Assembly: GCA_037447655.1 (NCBI GenBank)
Contig: JBBHKE010001269.1
Coordinates: forward strand, 149,124 to 213,123
Origin: Zygnema cylindricum
Taxonomy: Eukaryota; Streptophyta; Zygnematophyceae; Zygnematales; Zygnemataceae
Reading direction: 5' to 3'
Length of the DNA: 64,000 nucleotides
Position 1 is the stretch's first letter. Every line of letters begins with the position of its first letter. Positions 41,301 through 51,379 of this stretch are shown here, one piece after another. The notes beneath the pieces were generated by a model. The model was not told the DNA's origin, searched no databases, and worked only from the letters and a program-made list of their open reading frames with translations. Made by a program: the position numbers and the translations under genes.

Positions 41301-42393
41301 GCTACTCCGCTGGAAGCCCACGAAATGCCACACTCCCAGCTACTCTCCAAAGAATAGGAAGGAAATGAGAGTCGTCTGATCCTTTCCGCAAAACTCCGGA
41401 CAAACCCAAAGATGACCACAAGAGTATGCAAATAACTCCCACGCAGAAATATAGAAATAACAAATATCGGCTTTTCAAATTAAACAATATCACCTTGCCC
41501 TAGAGAATGGAATTATAGATAAAAAATGAATGATAATGGTGAAGCGAATTCACATACCCCGGAGTGCAACGATGACCAAACTCAGCAGAAGAAAACCTCT
41601 CCCAATGGCCCCGAATTCAGGTATGAGTCTCGCTCAACCCTCCCGGTTCCACCGCAAGGATCCAACAAGACTCTTCTTAGTTTCAAACAGCGAAAGTCCA
41701 AACCGCCCAAAGAGGAGATAGTGCCAACTACCCACCCGTGCTACGGTCTCCACAAAAGACAATCCAAAACAAAGATGGCAATAGAGTCAACGACACAATG
41801 CAACCGTTCTCCAACAGAAAGATTGATTTAATTCTTTGGGGGTTTTCTCAGGAGACAGTACTGAAAAAGCAACCTGTCTCCTTCGGCCCCAAGTGCCTTA
41901 TACAACCAGAGTTTGTCCTACTGCAAGTTCCAAAGTCAAAGCAATGTGACAAGCCAATCAGCGACCAGCCATTGTTATCATACGAACATAAGACCAAACA
42001 GACTGTACTACACTCAAGCCTAAAAGTTAGACGACTGGTCCCGGCTGGATTAGCGGCCGAGGGTCCTCCTATAATACACAAAATGGAAACAAAGTTCTGA
42101 CTCGACGTGAAACCGCCTAACTTTGACCCAAAGTCATTAATGCTTGGCCCGCCTGTTGGGCCTAAACTAACATCCTACTGACAGCTAACACTAGGATCTA
42201 CGGGATAATCCAAAGGTTACGTGTCGTTCTCTAATGTATCCCTCTACAAGAGCTACATAGAACACACAATGAAATGGAGCAGACGCTTTGCACCGGACTA
42301 ACTCTGCCGTTCGGCCTCCCTTTCAGGTGAACTTAATTGCGTAGGGCTCCAGTGTGAAAATATAAAGATCTGATCCGGCTAGTTGTCCTCTTC

Positions 42394-43635
42394 TGTTGAT
42401 ATTTGAGTATTTTATAGGTCTGTATTAGGATAGAAAAAGAGCTGAGGCGGTCTGCCTCTAACTCCCCTTTCCAAGCCCCCATACTTGTCGTAGTCACTGA
42501 AGGCTGGATAGGGAGCTAGAGCCATGGCTGCCTAGGCTCTCTAGAGAAGACAGGGGGTAAATTATGTAGTCTTACCAAAAGTTGGTTGACGGACCCAGGA
42601 ATTGATCCTGGTACCTACTGTCCATCAATCCGCGTTAGCCGTTAGCTCTAGCCGTTATGTCTAGAACAGATATTACGATATATAGGGTTTGACAAATATA
42701 TAAATCCTTATATGTAGATTAATCCGTTTAACGGCTAATAGATACTTAGTACATAGATACAGTTTAGTTTAGTACGAAGTACGGAATGGGGGCAGAACGG
42801 ATACCACGCATTTGTTTCGATAGCGAAACAAATACCGCGCATTTGTTTCGACAGCGAAACAAATACCGCGCATTTGTTTCGATAGCGAAACAAATACCGC
42901 GCGTCGAATTTCAGCGGCTACGATTATAGCCGGTCTTGATCGGACGGCCACGATAGGCGCCGCGATCACGGAAAAGGCATTTTTGGCGTTTTACAGTCTT
43001 TGTCAGTTCATGTGACACGTGGCGTGATAACATTGGACTACGGGAATTCCGGAGATTACAGGAACTAATCCTGATTTGACACGTGTCGACATTTTGGCCA
43101 TGTCGTACAATGGCCGTACAGAAAGTACACCGGCACCTGTACTTTTCTGTACGACAGAGTAATTTGATTGGTGCCGTACTTCAGTAGATAGAGTTTTAGA
43201 GAGGGAATAGGACTTAGAAAATTTTGGGTAGGCAGCTGCCTCTCCCAGAGAACACCCTGTATAAATGGCAAACTTTGGCCAGCCATAACTATGAATTTAC
43301 TTGACCATTTTCAGTGATTCTTTTTGCTGCGGACTCAGGGGAGTCTAGGCTACACAGGGGTGTAGTCGGTCAGAGTTTTTGTCTGCCAGGGTGGCTGTAT
43401 TTCTAAGGGAAAGTCAAAGTGGGTGAATGTGTCCAAATCTCATATTCTAACTTTGCATTCTGTGGTGGAACTAAGCACACAGAAAGTGTTATTTCACAGG
43501 GGTGAATCTATATTGGGGTTCTGACTGTCAAGGGGTCAGTCACTTGGGTTTATATTAACTTGGAGTCGGCACTATCTAGATTAGCTTCTTTTGGATCTGC
43601 ATACTCTGAGGGCCAATGGAGGTCTCAGAGTTTCA
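42394..43635 (+). mobile_element. solo Copia-type LTR
   Basis: 1,242 bp, TGTTG...TTTCA, with perfect 5-bp duplications TCTTC (42389-42393, 43636-43640). A2 near 33050 shows the empty site. It is similar to the sense strand of the CoA LTR (shared blocks around AGCCATGGCT and the GTAC-rich part near 43090-43180), so it is a related subfamily in opposite orientation. Confidence 0.88.
42803..42895. repeat. three 31-bp palindromic repeats in the solo LTR
   Basis: Three tandem 31-bp units, each an inverted repeat of TTTGTTTCG...CGAAACAAA around a TAG or CAG centre, differing at two or three positions. The other Copia LTRs carry one or two degenerate copies (for example 28960-29005). Confidence 0.8.
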
Positions 43636-43741
43636 TCTTCCTTCTCCGTGCGCTAGAGTCCGTACAAAGTGGAATGAGGCCCCGGAACTCTTGGGAGTGC
43701 AAATGTGCCGACGATGCACACGATTTTGAGAAGTGTTATAT

Positions 43742-44251
43742 TTAACCTTTCAGCAACCCCATTCTGTTCCGAGTTTTCTGGAACTGTCTTTTGGTGTTGG
43801 ACCCAACTTCCCTCAAAAAATCCTCAAACTGGTTAGAAGTATACTCTCCACCATTGTCACTCCTTATTCTCTTGATTGGATTTTCATGAAGTTTTTCGCT
43901 CCGTGCTTTATATTGTCTAAAACAATCTTGAGCTTCGGACTTGTTTTTCAAAAAATACACTCGGGAATACTGAGACCAATCATCAGTGATAGTCATCATA
44001 AATCTCTTCCCCCTTGGTGAGGGCACTTTAGCTGGTCCCCAAATATCTGTGTGTACTAGATCTAGAATTTTTTCTCCCTTATAGGTGGCTGTTTTAGGAA
44101 AGGGTATTCTATGTGTTTTACCTTGAGCACATCCACTACAATCACTTATATTATCATTCTCACTAAACGTAATCCCTTCCACCACTCCCATATTTTTCAT
44201 CTCTCTTAACTTGTCTAGATTCACATGCCCAAGCCTCTTATGCCACATCAT
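43742..44251 (-). pseudogene. CoA integrase catalytic core, cut by GyC
   Basis: HHCC zinc motif (WHKRLGHVN ... CSGCAQGK), first Asp in HTDIWGP and second Asp in RSDNGGEYTS. The last stretch is frameshifted; the catalytic Glu block (QNGVAER) is read in another frame and lies immediately before the GyC insertion point. Confidence 0.82.
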
Positions 44252-44296
44252 AATATCATGAACACCAGCATAATAAAGTTTCTTCTTTTCATTACT

Positions 44297-44640
44297 TTAA
44301 ACTAGCCTAAACATCGCATGGCTACCTTTCTCAGCAATGAAATAGACATCCTCCTCAAAACTAGTAGTAAAGACTCCTTCCTTAGTGCTAGTAAAAAAAC
44401 CCTTATCATCTAATATGGATGTAGACATGAGGTTTTTGTTCAGCTCCGGAATAAACAATACATCAGAGAATGTTCCTATTGATGTCTTTCCTTCTACTAA
44501 CACTTTCAAATCTACCGATCCTACAAGAGTAGTGGTGATTATCCTCCCATCCCCGTACTCTATTTCTACGGTGGGAATATTTCTTATCTTAGTGAACAAG
44601 TGCCTATCCTTACACATGTGCATGGAGGCACCTGAAACTA
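44297..44640 (-). pseudogene. CoA protease with altered active site
   Basis: Copia retropepsin: the active-site region reads WIVVSGASMHMC, with Val (codon GTT at 44636-44638) where Copia elements have the catalytic Asp (D-S-G). The rest (VEIEYGDGRI, LFIPELNKNLMST) is typical. It is separated from gag by a TAA. CoB carries the identical change. Confidence 0.8.
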
Positions 44641-44653
44641 CAATCCAGCCTGT

Positions 44654-45382
44654 TTAACCTTTCAATCCATTGTAAGCACATTTCTGCCTTCGTGGTATTT
44701 CGACCTCGTTTTTCGCCTCCAACTTGTCATCTAAAAGGAGCTCATCGTCCTCGTCCTCGAATTCCGCCTCATGTACCTGTGTCACAAGGGCCTTTTTCTT
44801 TCCTCTCGGGGTACCACCGGTCTGCCCCTCCTTTAACCGAAGCTCGGTTAGCTTAGTGCACTCTGTCATATAGTGCCGAGGTTTCTTACAAAAATGACAT
44901 AAACTTTTGGGAGCCCTTGGTCCGAACTCGTCGGTCTGATTTTTCTGCTCCTTCCCCCCATAGTTTCCGACCGGTTTCCTGAAATCCTTGTTTCTCCAAT
45001 CGGTCCCAGTTGCCAAGGCTTGGCCACTCTTTCCTCCCTTTCGGATCTCAATCGTATTCTCCCGAACGAAAATCATCCCTACCCCTGAGTTCCATATCCA
45101 CCTTGAGTCCGGCAAGTCCTTCACACGATTGACTATGTTCTCGAACTCATCAGGTAACTTCATCAGTAAACAGTTAACCTTTTCTTTTTCACTAAAATCT
45201 TTTCCCGCACTCTCTAGCTCCATGAAGATTGTAGCAAGCTCATTGCAAAAATCCAACATGTTCCCCCCTTTGTATACATATTCCTTAACTTTCTGATTAG
45301 CCAACTGTTGTTGCTGAATCGTACCACTTTGGTACATCTCTATGAGAGCCATCCAAAGATCGGATGCCCTTTCTACCTGCAA
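44654..45382 (-). CDS. CoA gag
   Basis: 242 codons of Copia Gag (UBN2-like: WMALIEMYQSGTIQQQQL, MKLPDEFENIVNRVKDLP) with one zinc knuckle CHFCKKPRHYMTEC. The N-terminal portion continues in other frames at 45465-45711 with stops. Identical in protein sequence to CoB gag at 54596-55324. Confidence 0.8.
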   Translation of the reverse strand: MQVERASDLWMALIEMYQSGTIQQQQLANQKVKEYVYKGGNMLDFCNELATIFMELESAGKDFSEKEKVNCLLMKLPDEFENIVNRVKDLPDSRWIWNSGVGMIFVRENTIEIRKGGKSGQALATGTDWRNKDFRKPVGNYGGKEQKNQTDEFGPRAPKSLCHFCKKPRHYMTECTKLTELRLKEGQTGGTPRGKKKALVTQVHEAEFEDEDDELLLDDKLEAKNEVEIPRRQKCAYNGLKG

Positions 45383-45464
45383 ACGAGGACATTCAAGTCA
45401 TTGAGTGAGATGGCGTAGGATGAAGTGCTTTGCCGCCATATTGTTAAAGTCCCAGGTTTCACTA

Positions 45465-45711
45465 TCATTCTCCTCGTTCCTCCGAATAAGTGACATGAAT
45501 GCTTAACCACTTGCTATTGGTGTGGTCGCCTCTTCTCCTTTCCTTTTTCCACCACCTCTCCTTCTTTTGTTTCGTCCTTTGAAGGTGGATCCTCTTTCCT
45601 GGTGAATCTGCTTCCTCCAAACCCTGGAGGAATTCCAAGACTTGATGGACGCCCCAACCGTTCACTCACTATCCCCCAAAACCTTTTTACGCATAGAGCT
45701 CCTATCATCAT
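45465..45711 (-). pseudogene. CoA gag N-terminal fragments
   Basis: Overlapping frames contain a Gag start-like peptide (CVKRFWGIVSERLGRPS) and a charged stretch. Frame changes and stops separate them from 44654-45382. The same lesions occur in CoB at 55407-55653. Confidence 0.5.
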
Positions 45712-45775
45712 ACTTTCCCACTATATGAAGCCAGTTCCATTAAAGATTGGTACTCTAGAGGGTGGGCCCATAACT

Positions 45776-46834
45776 TGAAACTCAAAGACCTCCATAAGTC
45801 GTCAGAGTGAACAACTTCTAAGAAGCATGTAGGATAACTCTGACCCCTTTGTGTTTCAGCAAGAACAATTGCCACCATGGCAGACAAAAAATCTGACCAA
45901 CTTCACCCTTGTGAAGGCATGACTTCCCTGAGTGGATAGCAAAAAGAATCTCTGAATTTGCTTCCCTGAGCAGTAAGTTATTGAGGGTCAAAGTTGACCT
46001 TTTGTACAGAAGCTCTCTGGGAGAGACGGTCCTATCTCCTAATTTTTCTAAGTCCTATCTCTCTCACAGACTCTATCTACTGATGTAGAAAGCCAATCAT
46101 TTTCCACTTTCGTACACAAAAGTACAGCTGCAGGTGTACTTTTTGTACAGACATTGTACGACATGGCCTAAATGTCGACACGTGGTATATCCGGATTTGC
46201 TCCTTTAATCCTCGGAAATACCGCGATCGAATGTTATTCCGCCACGTGTCATTTTATGTGGCGATGACCACAAACCGCCAAAATCCTCTTGCGCGATCTC
46301 GGTGTTCATTCCGGCCGTCTGATTAAATTCACATTTTAATCGTAGCCGTAATAAATACATGCGCGGTATTTGTTTCACTAAAGGAATAAATGCGCGGTAT
46401 TGGTTTCGTATTCGTACCGGAATCCGTACTTTTATATTTACTGGATATATGTCTCCCGTAAACAGTTACAGTTAAATGAACTATCCTACGTTTAAATGTT
46501 TAAATAAATATCAAACCCTATAGTACGTAACACTACTTCTAGAATTAACGGCTAAGGCTAACGGCTACCGGCTGTCTGCCGGACGGTAGGTACTAGGATC
46601 AATTCCTGTGGCCGGCACATATCTTTTAGTAAATTAAACCCCTTACTAAAATATATATTCCCGTAAACCTCTGGATAGCCTCGGTAGCCATGGCTCTAGC
46701 TCCCTCTCCAATTTCTCTGTGACTGCGACAAGTTTGAGAGTTGAAACAAGAGAAGTTAGAGGTAGACTGCCTCGACTTCTTTCTTATTTATATTCAAACC
46801 TAGAAAATACTTTAAAAGACCATTAATTTCTACA
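45776..46834 (-). repeat. CoA 5' LTR
   Basis: 1,059 bp, the same length as 28375-29433, with TG...CA ends. Its right border CTACA abuts CCGCC and the resumed GyB RT frame. Promoter for the minus-strand CoA transcript. Confidence 0.88.
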
Positions 46835-47375
46835 CCGCCATATAGATGCGTTTGCTTTCTCCATGAATGACATTGGACGTCATTCTACTTACAAAATGTC
46901 AATTGACCTTGAAGACGATCGACCTATCTTTAAGCCGAATCATCGTCTCTCCGAAATGGAATGGGAGATGGTGAACAAAAGGTGCGCAAAATTGGAAGAA
47001 GCTGGTCTGATCTATCGATCGAATTCCACCTTTGCCGCCCCCACAGTCATTCCTAGGAAAAAATATTCTGAAGGAAATTTTACTGAACGAAGAATGTGTG
47101 GGGACTACCGAGAGCTCAATGCTCGGACCGTTCAAGACCGCCACCCTATGCCTCTAGCAGAGGAAATATTTGACCATGTAGGTGGTGCAAAGTTCTTTAG
47201 CATTCTTGACTTGCGTCAAGGGTTTAACCAGATTGAAATTGAGGAAAGAGATCGACATAAAACTGCATTTTGGGGCAGTGATGGTCGGTGGGAATGGGCA
47301 GTCATGCCTTTCGGTCTTAAGAAACGCACCCGCCGTGTATTAAAAATTCATGGATTCGGTGCTTGGTGGATGTAA
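46835..47375 (+). pseudogene. GyB reverse transcriptase, N-terminal part
   Basis: Resumes the frame cut by CoA (HIDAFAFSMNDIGRH). RT sequence runs through FFSILDLRQGFNQIEI (motif A) to VMPFGLK, where a frameshift leads to a stop at 47375. The stretch is almost identical to GyA 58920-59462 and has the same frameshift. Confidence 0.82.
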
Positions 47376-47850
47376 ATTTGCTCAGTGCTACATCGATGAC
47401 TTGATAATCGCTTATGCCACGGTTGAGGAGCACACGCGCCATATTGAGTGGGTTCTCACGAAGTTAAAGAAAGTCAGGCTGAAGTGTCACCCAACCAAGT
47501 TTACTTTCAGTGCGGAGGGAGTGCCTTATCTCGGCCATTTTATTTCGGCTGAGGGCATCACTCCGTTAGAAGCTAAGGTAGAGGCGATCACCAAACTGCC
47601 GCCCCCCACATATCTCACTAGTATGAGGGCTTTTCTCGGACTAGCCAATTATTACCGTCGGTTTGTACTGAATTTTAGTACGATTGCTTCTCCCCTCAAT
47701 GACCTACTCAAAAAAGAAGTGCCTTTTGTTTGGGGACCCGCCCAAGTAGAAGCGTTTCAAAAACCGAAAGCCGCTCTTTCCAGCGCTCCTATTCTTCGAC
47801 CTCCTAACCACAAGCTTCCCTTTTGCCTACAAACCGATTTCGGGAAGTAA
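47350..47850 (+). pseudogene. GyB reverse transcriptase, C-terminal part
   Basis: Continues RT in a second frame: CYIDDLIIAYA (catalytic YIDD), YLGHFISAEGITPLE, FLGLANYYRRFV, and the RNase H start LQTDFGK followed by TAA (47848-47850). GyA has the same TAA at 59935-59937. Confidence 0.82.
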
Positions 47851-48533
47851 GGCATTGCGGCTATTTTAACGCAAAGAGAGTTGATGGAGAGGAATACGTA
47901 GTGGCATACGCCAGCCGGAGCAATAATTGAGCTGAATCTAACTACACTAGTTACGAGGGTGAATGTCTCGCCGCGGTATGGGGTACCTCGTCAAACCATC
48001 CGAAATTGTCCGTACCGCAATTTTGTTCCTCGTCATAAATGCGCCTGTCGCAAATAAAGTACACCTGTCGCATTATGTTTTGTACGGCCAGCGTACATTT
48101 TTCAAATACTTCGAATATTTCAAATCGGATCGCGAAGCGATCCGCCGTCCATTTCCATTTCGTATTCCGTATTTTTCGTACGCTTCTTCGCGTCACTCAA
48201 TTTGTAATTTACGTCACTTTAAATTCATCCGTACAATTACCCCCCAAACTACAAATCCATTCGAACCACCATATTACATTTGGTTACTAAGTATGTGAAC
48301 ATGCGAGCGCACGCATGTACGAAAATGAATCTTCCAAAAACAACAGTTATTATATCACTTTCTGTCTCTCTTCTATCCCACACCCTCGGCCGGCCACAGA
48401 CCCGTGGCGCGATGGCCCATTAATCCTCTTCCTCTCCACTTAAACCTTTCGGCCCGGTATTACGGTCGAGGAGGAAGACCGAGTTAAGAAACGAGCCAAA
48501 AATTATCTGTGGCTCGGCGGATCTTTAGTTCGA
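47851..48533 (+). other. GyB RNase H remnant and unrelated replacement segment
   Basis: RNase H sequence (VVAYASRSNN, stop) is recognisable to about 47986. From there to about 48347 GyB differs completely from GyA: about 360 bp of GTAC-rich sequence replaces the end of RNase H and the spacer. Similarity to GyA resumes at ATATCACTT (about 48352). No terminal repeats were found for the foreign piece. Confidence 0.55.
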
Positions 48534-49496
48534 TTGTTGGCGGACAGCAGTCATCGACATGTCCCTTGGCCAACCGAGTGCTTGTCTTTGATTGAGCAGA
48601 TACATACCGAACTCGGCCATTACAAGACCAAGCGTACTTTGAGCCTTGTACAGGCACGCTATTGGTGGTCCGGAATACAAGCGGATGTGGCGGCCATTCT
48701 CCACAAATGCGCCACATGCGATCGGTTATGCACCTCTTTCTCTAATCGGCAAGTGTCTCTACAGCCATTGCCTATCAGAGGATTGTTTTATCGCTGGTCG
48801 GTGGATCTTGCCGGACAGTTTCCCTTATCTCGAAAGGGGAAACAACACATCCTGATAATGATTGAAAATTTTAGCAAGTGGGTAGAGGTTGTCGCTCTTC
48901 CCCAGAAGACCGCTAAATTGACCACCGCTGCTTTTAAAGAGCACGTTCTCATGCGTTATGGAGCTCATGAGGAGGTTCTCAAGGACCAAGGTACGGAGTT
49001 CCGCGGGGAATTTCAAGAGATGTTGGATGATGCTTTAATTGATCATCGCTGGACGAGTCGTGATCACCCACAAGCCGATTGCTTGGCGGAACGAGCTGTC
49101 CAAACTTTCAAGCGGGCTCTCCGAAAGCATTGTTTTGGGAAACACATCTCTGTATGCGACGAATCATTGGGCTACATCACCACTGGATACCGGATGTCCG
49201 TACAGGCTAGTTTGGCTAATTTCAGCCCGTACTATATTCTCTTTGGTCGAGCACCCTTGCTTGGTCGGAATATTCAGAAAGCAACAAGTTTACCTTTGCC
49301 TCTAATGTGTGATACCATATTCTTGGAAGAACTAACTCGCCGTGCTTTGCTTTTCGCTCGGGAGATGCCCATGGCTTTTGATAATTTGCAGATTGGCCAA
49401 CATCGAGATACTTTGCGCTTTGCCACCACGCGAAGTGGCAGTTACAAGCCTCAACAGAAATCTTATCGGGTCGGAGATTACGTGTACCTCTGGTGA
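48534..49496 (+). CDS. GyB DDE integrase
   Basis: 320 open codons. HHCC zinc domain (HTELGHY ... CATCDRL), then SVDLAGQFPLS (Asp), KDQGTEFRGEF (Asp) and CLAERAVQTFKRALR (Glu), and the GPY/F-like end SYRVGDYVYLW. All three acidic residues are present. GyC and GyA integrases are clear homologues. A stop at 49494-49496 precedes the PHD segment. Confidence 0.88.
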   Translation: MLADSSHRHVPWPTECLSLIEQIHTELGHYKTKRTLSLVQARYWWSGIQADVAAILHKCATCDRLCTSFSNRQVSLQPLPIRGLFYRWSVDLAGQFPLSRKGKQHILIMIENFSKWVEVVALPQKTAKLTTAAFKEHVLMRYGAHEEVLKDQGTEFRGEFQEMLDDALIDHRWTSRDHPQADCLAERAVQTFKRALRKHCFGKHISVCDESLGYITTGYRMSVQASLANFSPYYILFGRAPLLGRNIQKATSLPLPLMCDTIFLEELTRRALLFAREMPMAFDNLQIGQHRDTLRFATTRSGSYKPQQKSYRVGDYVYLW

Positions 49497-49544
49497 CAAT
49501 CTTTCGACACTTTAGACACGGATGTTTCACCACACATTCTTCGT

Positions 49545-49853
49545 GTGGTGGAAATGGATGCTAATGGGATGTTGGGTTTGCAGGGTGCGGATACAAGGAT
49601 AATTCGAGAGCATTCGAAGAACTGTGCACCTTGTTACTTACCGGATTTGTCACAGGATATAGATCCGATGAGGATGCCAATCACAAAGGCGACAGAATGT
49701 ACCATTTGTATGCGAGCAGACGACGAGACTTCCATGCTCTTGTGCGACCATTGTAACCAAGGGTTCCACATGGAGTGCTTAGTTCCTCCATTGATAACTC
49801 TGCCAGCTGGTCATTGGTGTTGCCATGGCTGTCGTGAGCTGCCACGGTTTTGA
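49545..49853 (+). CDS. GyB Pol C-terminal PHD finger
   Basis: 102 codons. A canonical C4HC3 PHD finger at residues about 52-100: CTIC, LLCDHCNQGFHMEC, HWCCHGC. In the intact ancestor it would be the C terminus of Pol, after integrase. The stop codon at 49854 is followed within 30 nt by the G9 polypurine tract. Confidence 0.85.
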   Translation: MVEMDANGMLGLQGADTRIIREHSKNCAPCYLPDLSQDIDPMRMPITKATECTICMRADDETSMLLCDHCNQGFHMECLVPPLITLPAGHWCCHGCRELPRF

Positions 49854-49879
49854 TCAGCTCCTCCGCAGGCTAACGAGCT

Positions 49880-49888
49880 GGGGGGGGG
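49880..49888 (+). promoter_or_regulatory. GyB polypurine tract (G9)
   Basis: Nine G after GAGCT, immediately before B1. The same position and context as G10 at 61875 in GyA and G14 in GyC. Confidence 0.75.
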
Positions 49889-50080
49889 AATTATAGGGGT
49901 CACTTCACGCTAGGGGAGTATTCTTCCCTTTTATTCTTTTGATCATCTTCACCTTTATTCTTTTGCATGTTGTATATACATTGTTTTTTGTCTCATTAAT
50001 TTTTGTTTGTATATATGTTTGGAGCATGACTTTGCTGGTTGGGATGCATGTTCGCTCTTTCTAGTCTCTCATGTACGATA
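49889..50080 (+). repeat. GyB B1 repeat
   Basis: 192 bp starting AATTATAGGGGTCACTTC, matching B2 at 57774-57964. It ends ACGATA, followed by GC and TGTCATGC (GATAGCTGTC; one change from the palindrome in GyA and GyC). Confidence 0.83.
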
Positions 50081-50082
50081 GC

Positions 50083-50295
50083 TGTCATGCCGCATGGTAT
50101 CGGACCCATGCGCGCACAACATTTTGCATGCGGGCACGATATCGTGCACGCACGCACAATATTGTGCTCGCGCGCGTGATATTCTACATGCGTGCAAAAT
50201 ATGGTGCACACACGCGTGATATTCTGCATGCGTGCACAATATAGTGTACGCACGCGCAATATTGTGTCCACGCGCACGATAAAGTACACGCGCAC
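50083..50295 (+). repeat. GyB A2 repeat, left part
   Basis: Begins TGTCATGCCGCATGG and contains a CpG-rich array of about 20-bp units. It is cut at CGCAC by CoB and continues at 56787. Confidence 0.8.
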
Positions 50296-51366
50296 TGAAA
50301 CTCTGAGACCTCCATAAGTCCTCAGAGTGAACAGTTTCTAAAAAGCCTATAGGATAACTCTGGCCCCTTTGTGTTTCAGCAAGAACAACTGCCACCCAGG
50401 CATACAAAAACTTTGACCAACTTCACCCCTGTGAAAGCAAGACTCCCCTGAGTTGATAGCAAAAAGAATCTCTGAATTTGCTCCCCTGAGCAGTAAGTTA
50501 TGGAGGGTCAAAGTTGACCTTTTGTACAGAAGCTCTCTGGGAGAGAGGGTCCTATCTTCTAATTTTTCTAAGTCATATCTCTCTCAGAGACTCTATCTAT
50601 TGATGTATGGAGCCAATCATATTCCACTTCCGTACACAAAAGTACAACTGCAGGAGTACTTTTTGTACGGACATTGTACGACATGGCCTAAATGTCGACA
50701 CGTGGTATATCCGGATTTGCTCCCTTAATCCCCGGAAATGCTGCGATCCAATGTTATTCCGCCACGTGTCATCCGATGTGGCGATAACCACAAACCGCCG
50801 AAATCCTCTTCTGCGATCTCGGCGTAAATTCCGGGCGTCCGATGAAATTCACATTTAATCGTAGCCGTAATAAATACCTGCGCGGTATTCGTTTCGCTAA
50901 AGAAACAAATGCGCGGTATTCGTTTCTTTATCCGTACCACAAAACGTACTTTTACATTACTGGATCTATGTATCTTGTAATTAGTTTTAGTTAAATGAAT
51001 TATCCTACGTGGCAATGTTTAACTAAATATAACACCCTATAGTACGTAACACTAGGTCTAGACAAAACGGATAAGGCTACCGGCTACCGGCTGCTTACCG
51101 TCCGGCAGGTACCGCGATCAAATCCTGGGGGTAACACATATCCTTTTAGTAAATAAACCCCTAATGGTAAAAAATCTAATATATATATTTCTCGTAAACC
51201 GCTGGATAGCCTAGGTAGCCATGGCTCTAGCTTCTTCTCCAATTTCTCCGTGACTGCGACAAGTTTGAGAAGTTGGAGAGAGAAGTTAGAGGTAGATTGC
51301 CTCGGCTTTTTCCTATATTTCTATTTAGACGTAGAAAATACTTTAAACGGACCATTAATTTCTACA
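50296..51366 (-). repeat. CoB 3' LTR
   Basis: Minus-strand start TGTAGAAATTAATGG. Contains the GTAC cluster (about 50630-50690) and the purine tract abuts it at 51367. Clearly related to but distinct from the CoA LTRs. Confidence 0.86.
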
Positions 51367-51379
51367 CTCCCCTTATTTT

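Larger units (their letters stand above)
31743..43731 (-). mobile_element. GyC: Gypsy-type retrotransposon with split repeats (minus strand), inserted in CoA integrase
   Basis: Ends TGTCGAGC (plus left) and TTTTGAGA (plus right; probably once TTGACA), flanked by AGTG at 31739-31742 and 43732-43735. The CoB copy at about 53668 gives the empty site. On the minus strand the order is A1 (43731-41301), primer site, gag region, protease-like, methyltransferase remnant, RT/RNase H, integrase, PHD, G14 tract, B1, GC, A2, B2. It has the same architecture as GyA and GyB but a diverged sequence, so it is a separate lineage of the same family. Confidence 0.85.
41301..43731 (-). repeat. GyC A1 repeat (with solo LTR insertion)
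   Basis: Left terminal repeat on the coding strand. After removing 42394-43635 and one TCTTC copy it is collinear with A2 (31949-33138). No B copy lies between A1 and the primer site, nor outside A1. Confidence 0.83.
28375..46834 (-). mobile_element. CoA: Ty1/Copia retrotransposon (minus strand), host to GyC
   Basis: Two LTRs of about 1,059 bp (28375-29433 and 45776-46834) with TG...CA ends and 5-bp duplications CCGCC (28370-28374, 46835-46839). The GyA copy near 58917 shows the empty site. Gene order on the minus strand is gag, protease, integrase, RT, RNase H, which is the Copia order. GyC (31743-43731) splits integrase. A purine-rich stretch (CTCCGCTTATTTT on plus) adjoins the 3' LTR. The element carries several inactivating changes. 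Confidence 0.9.
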
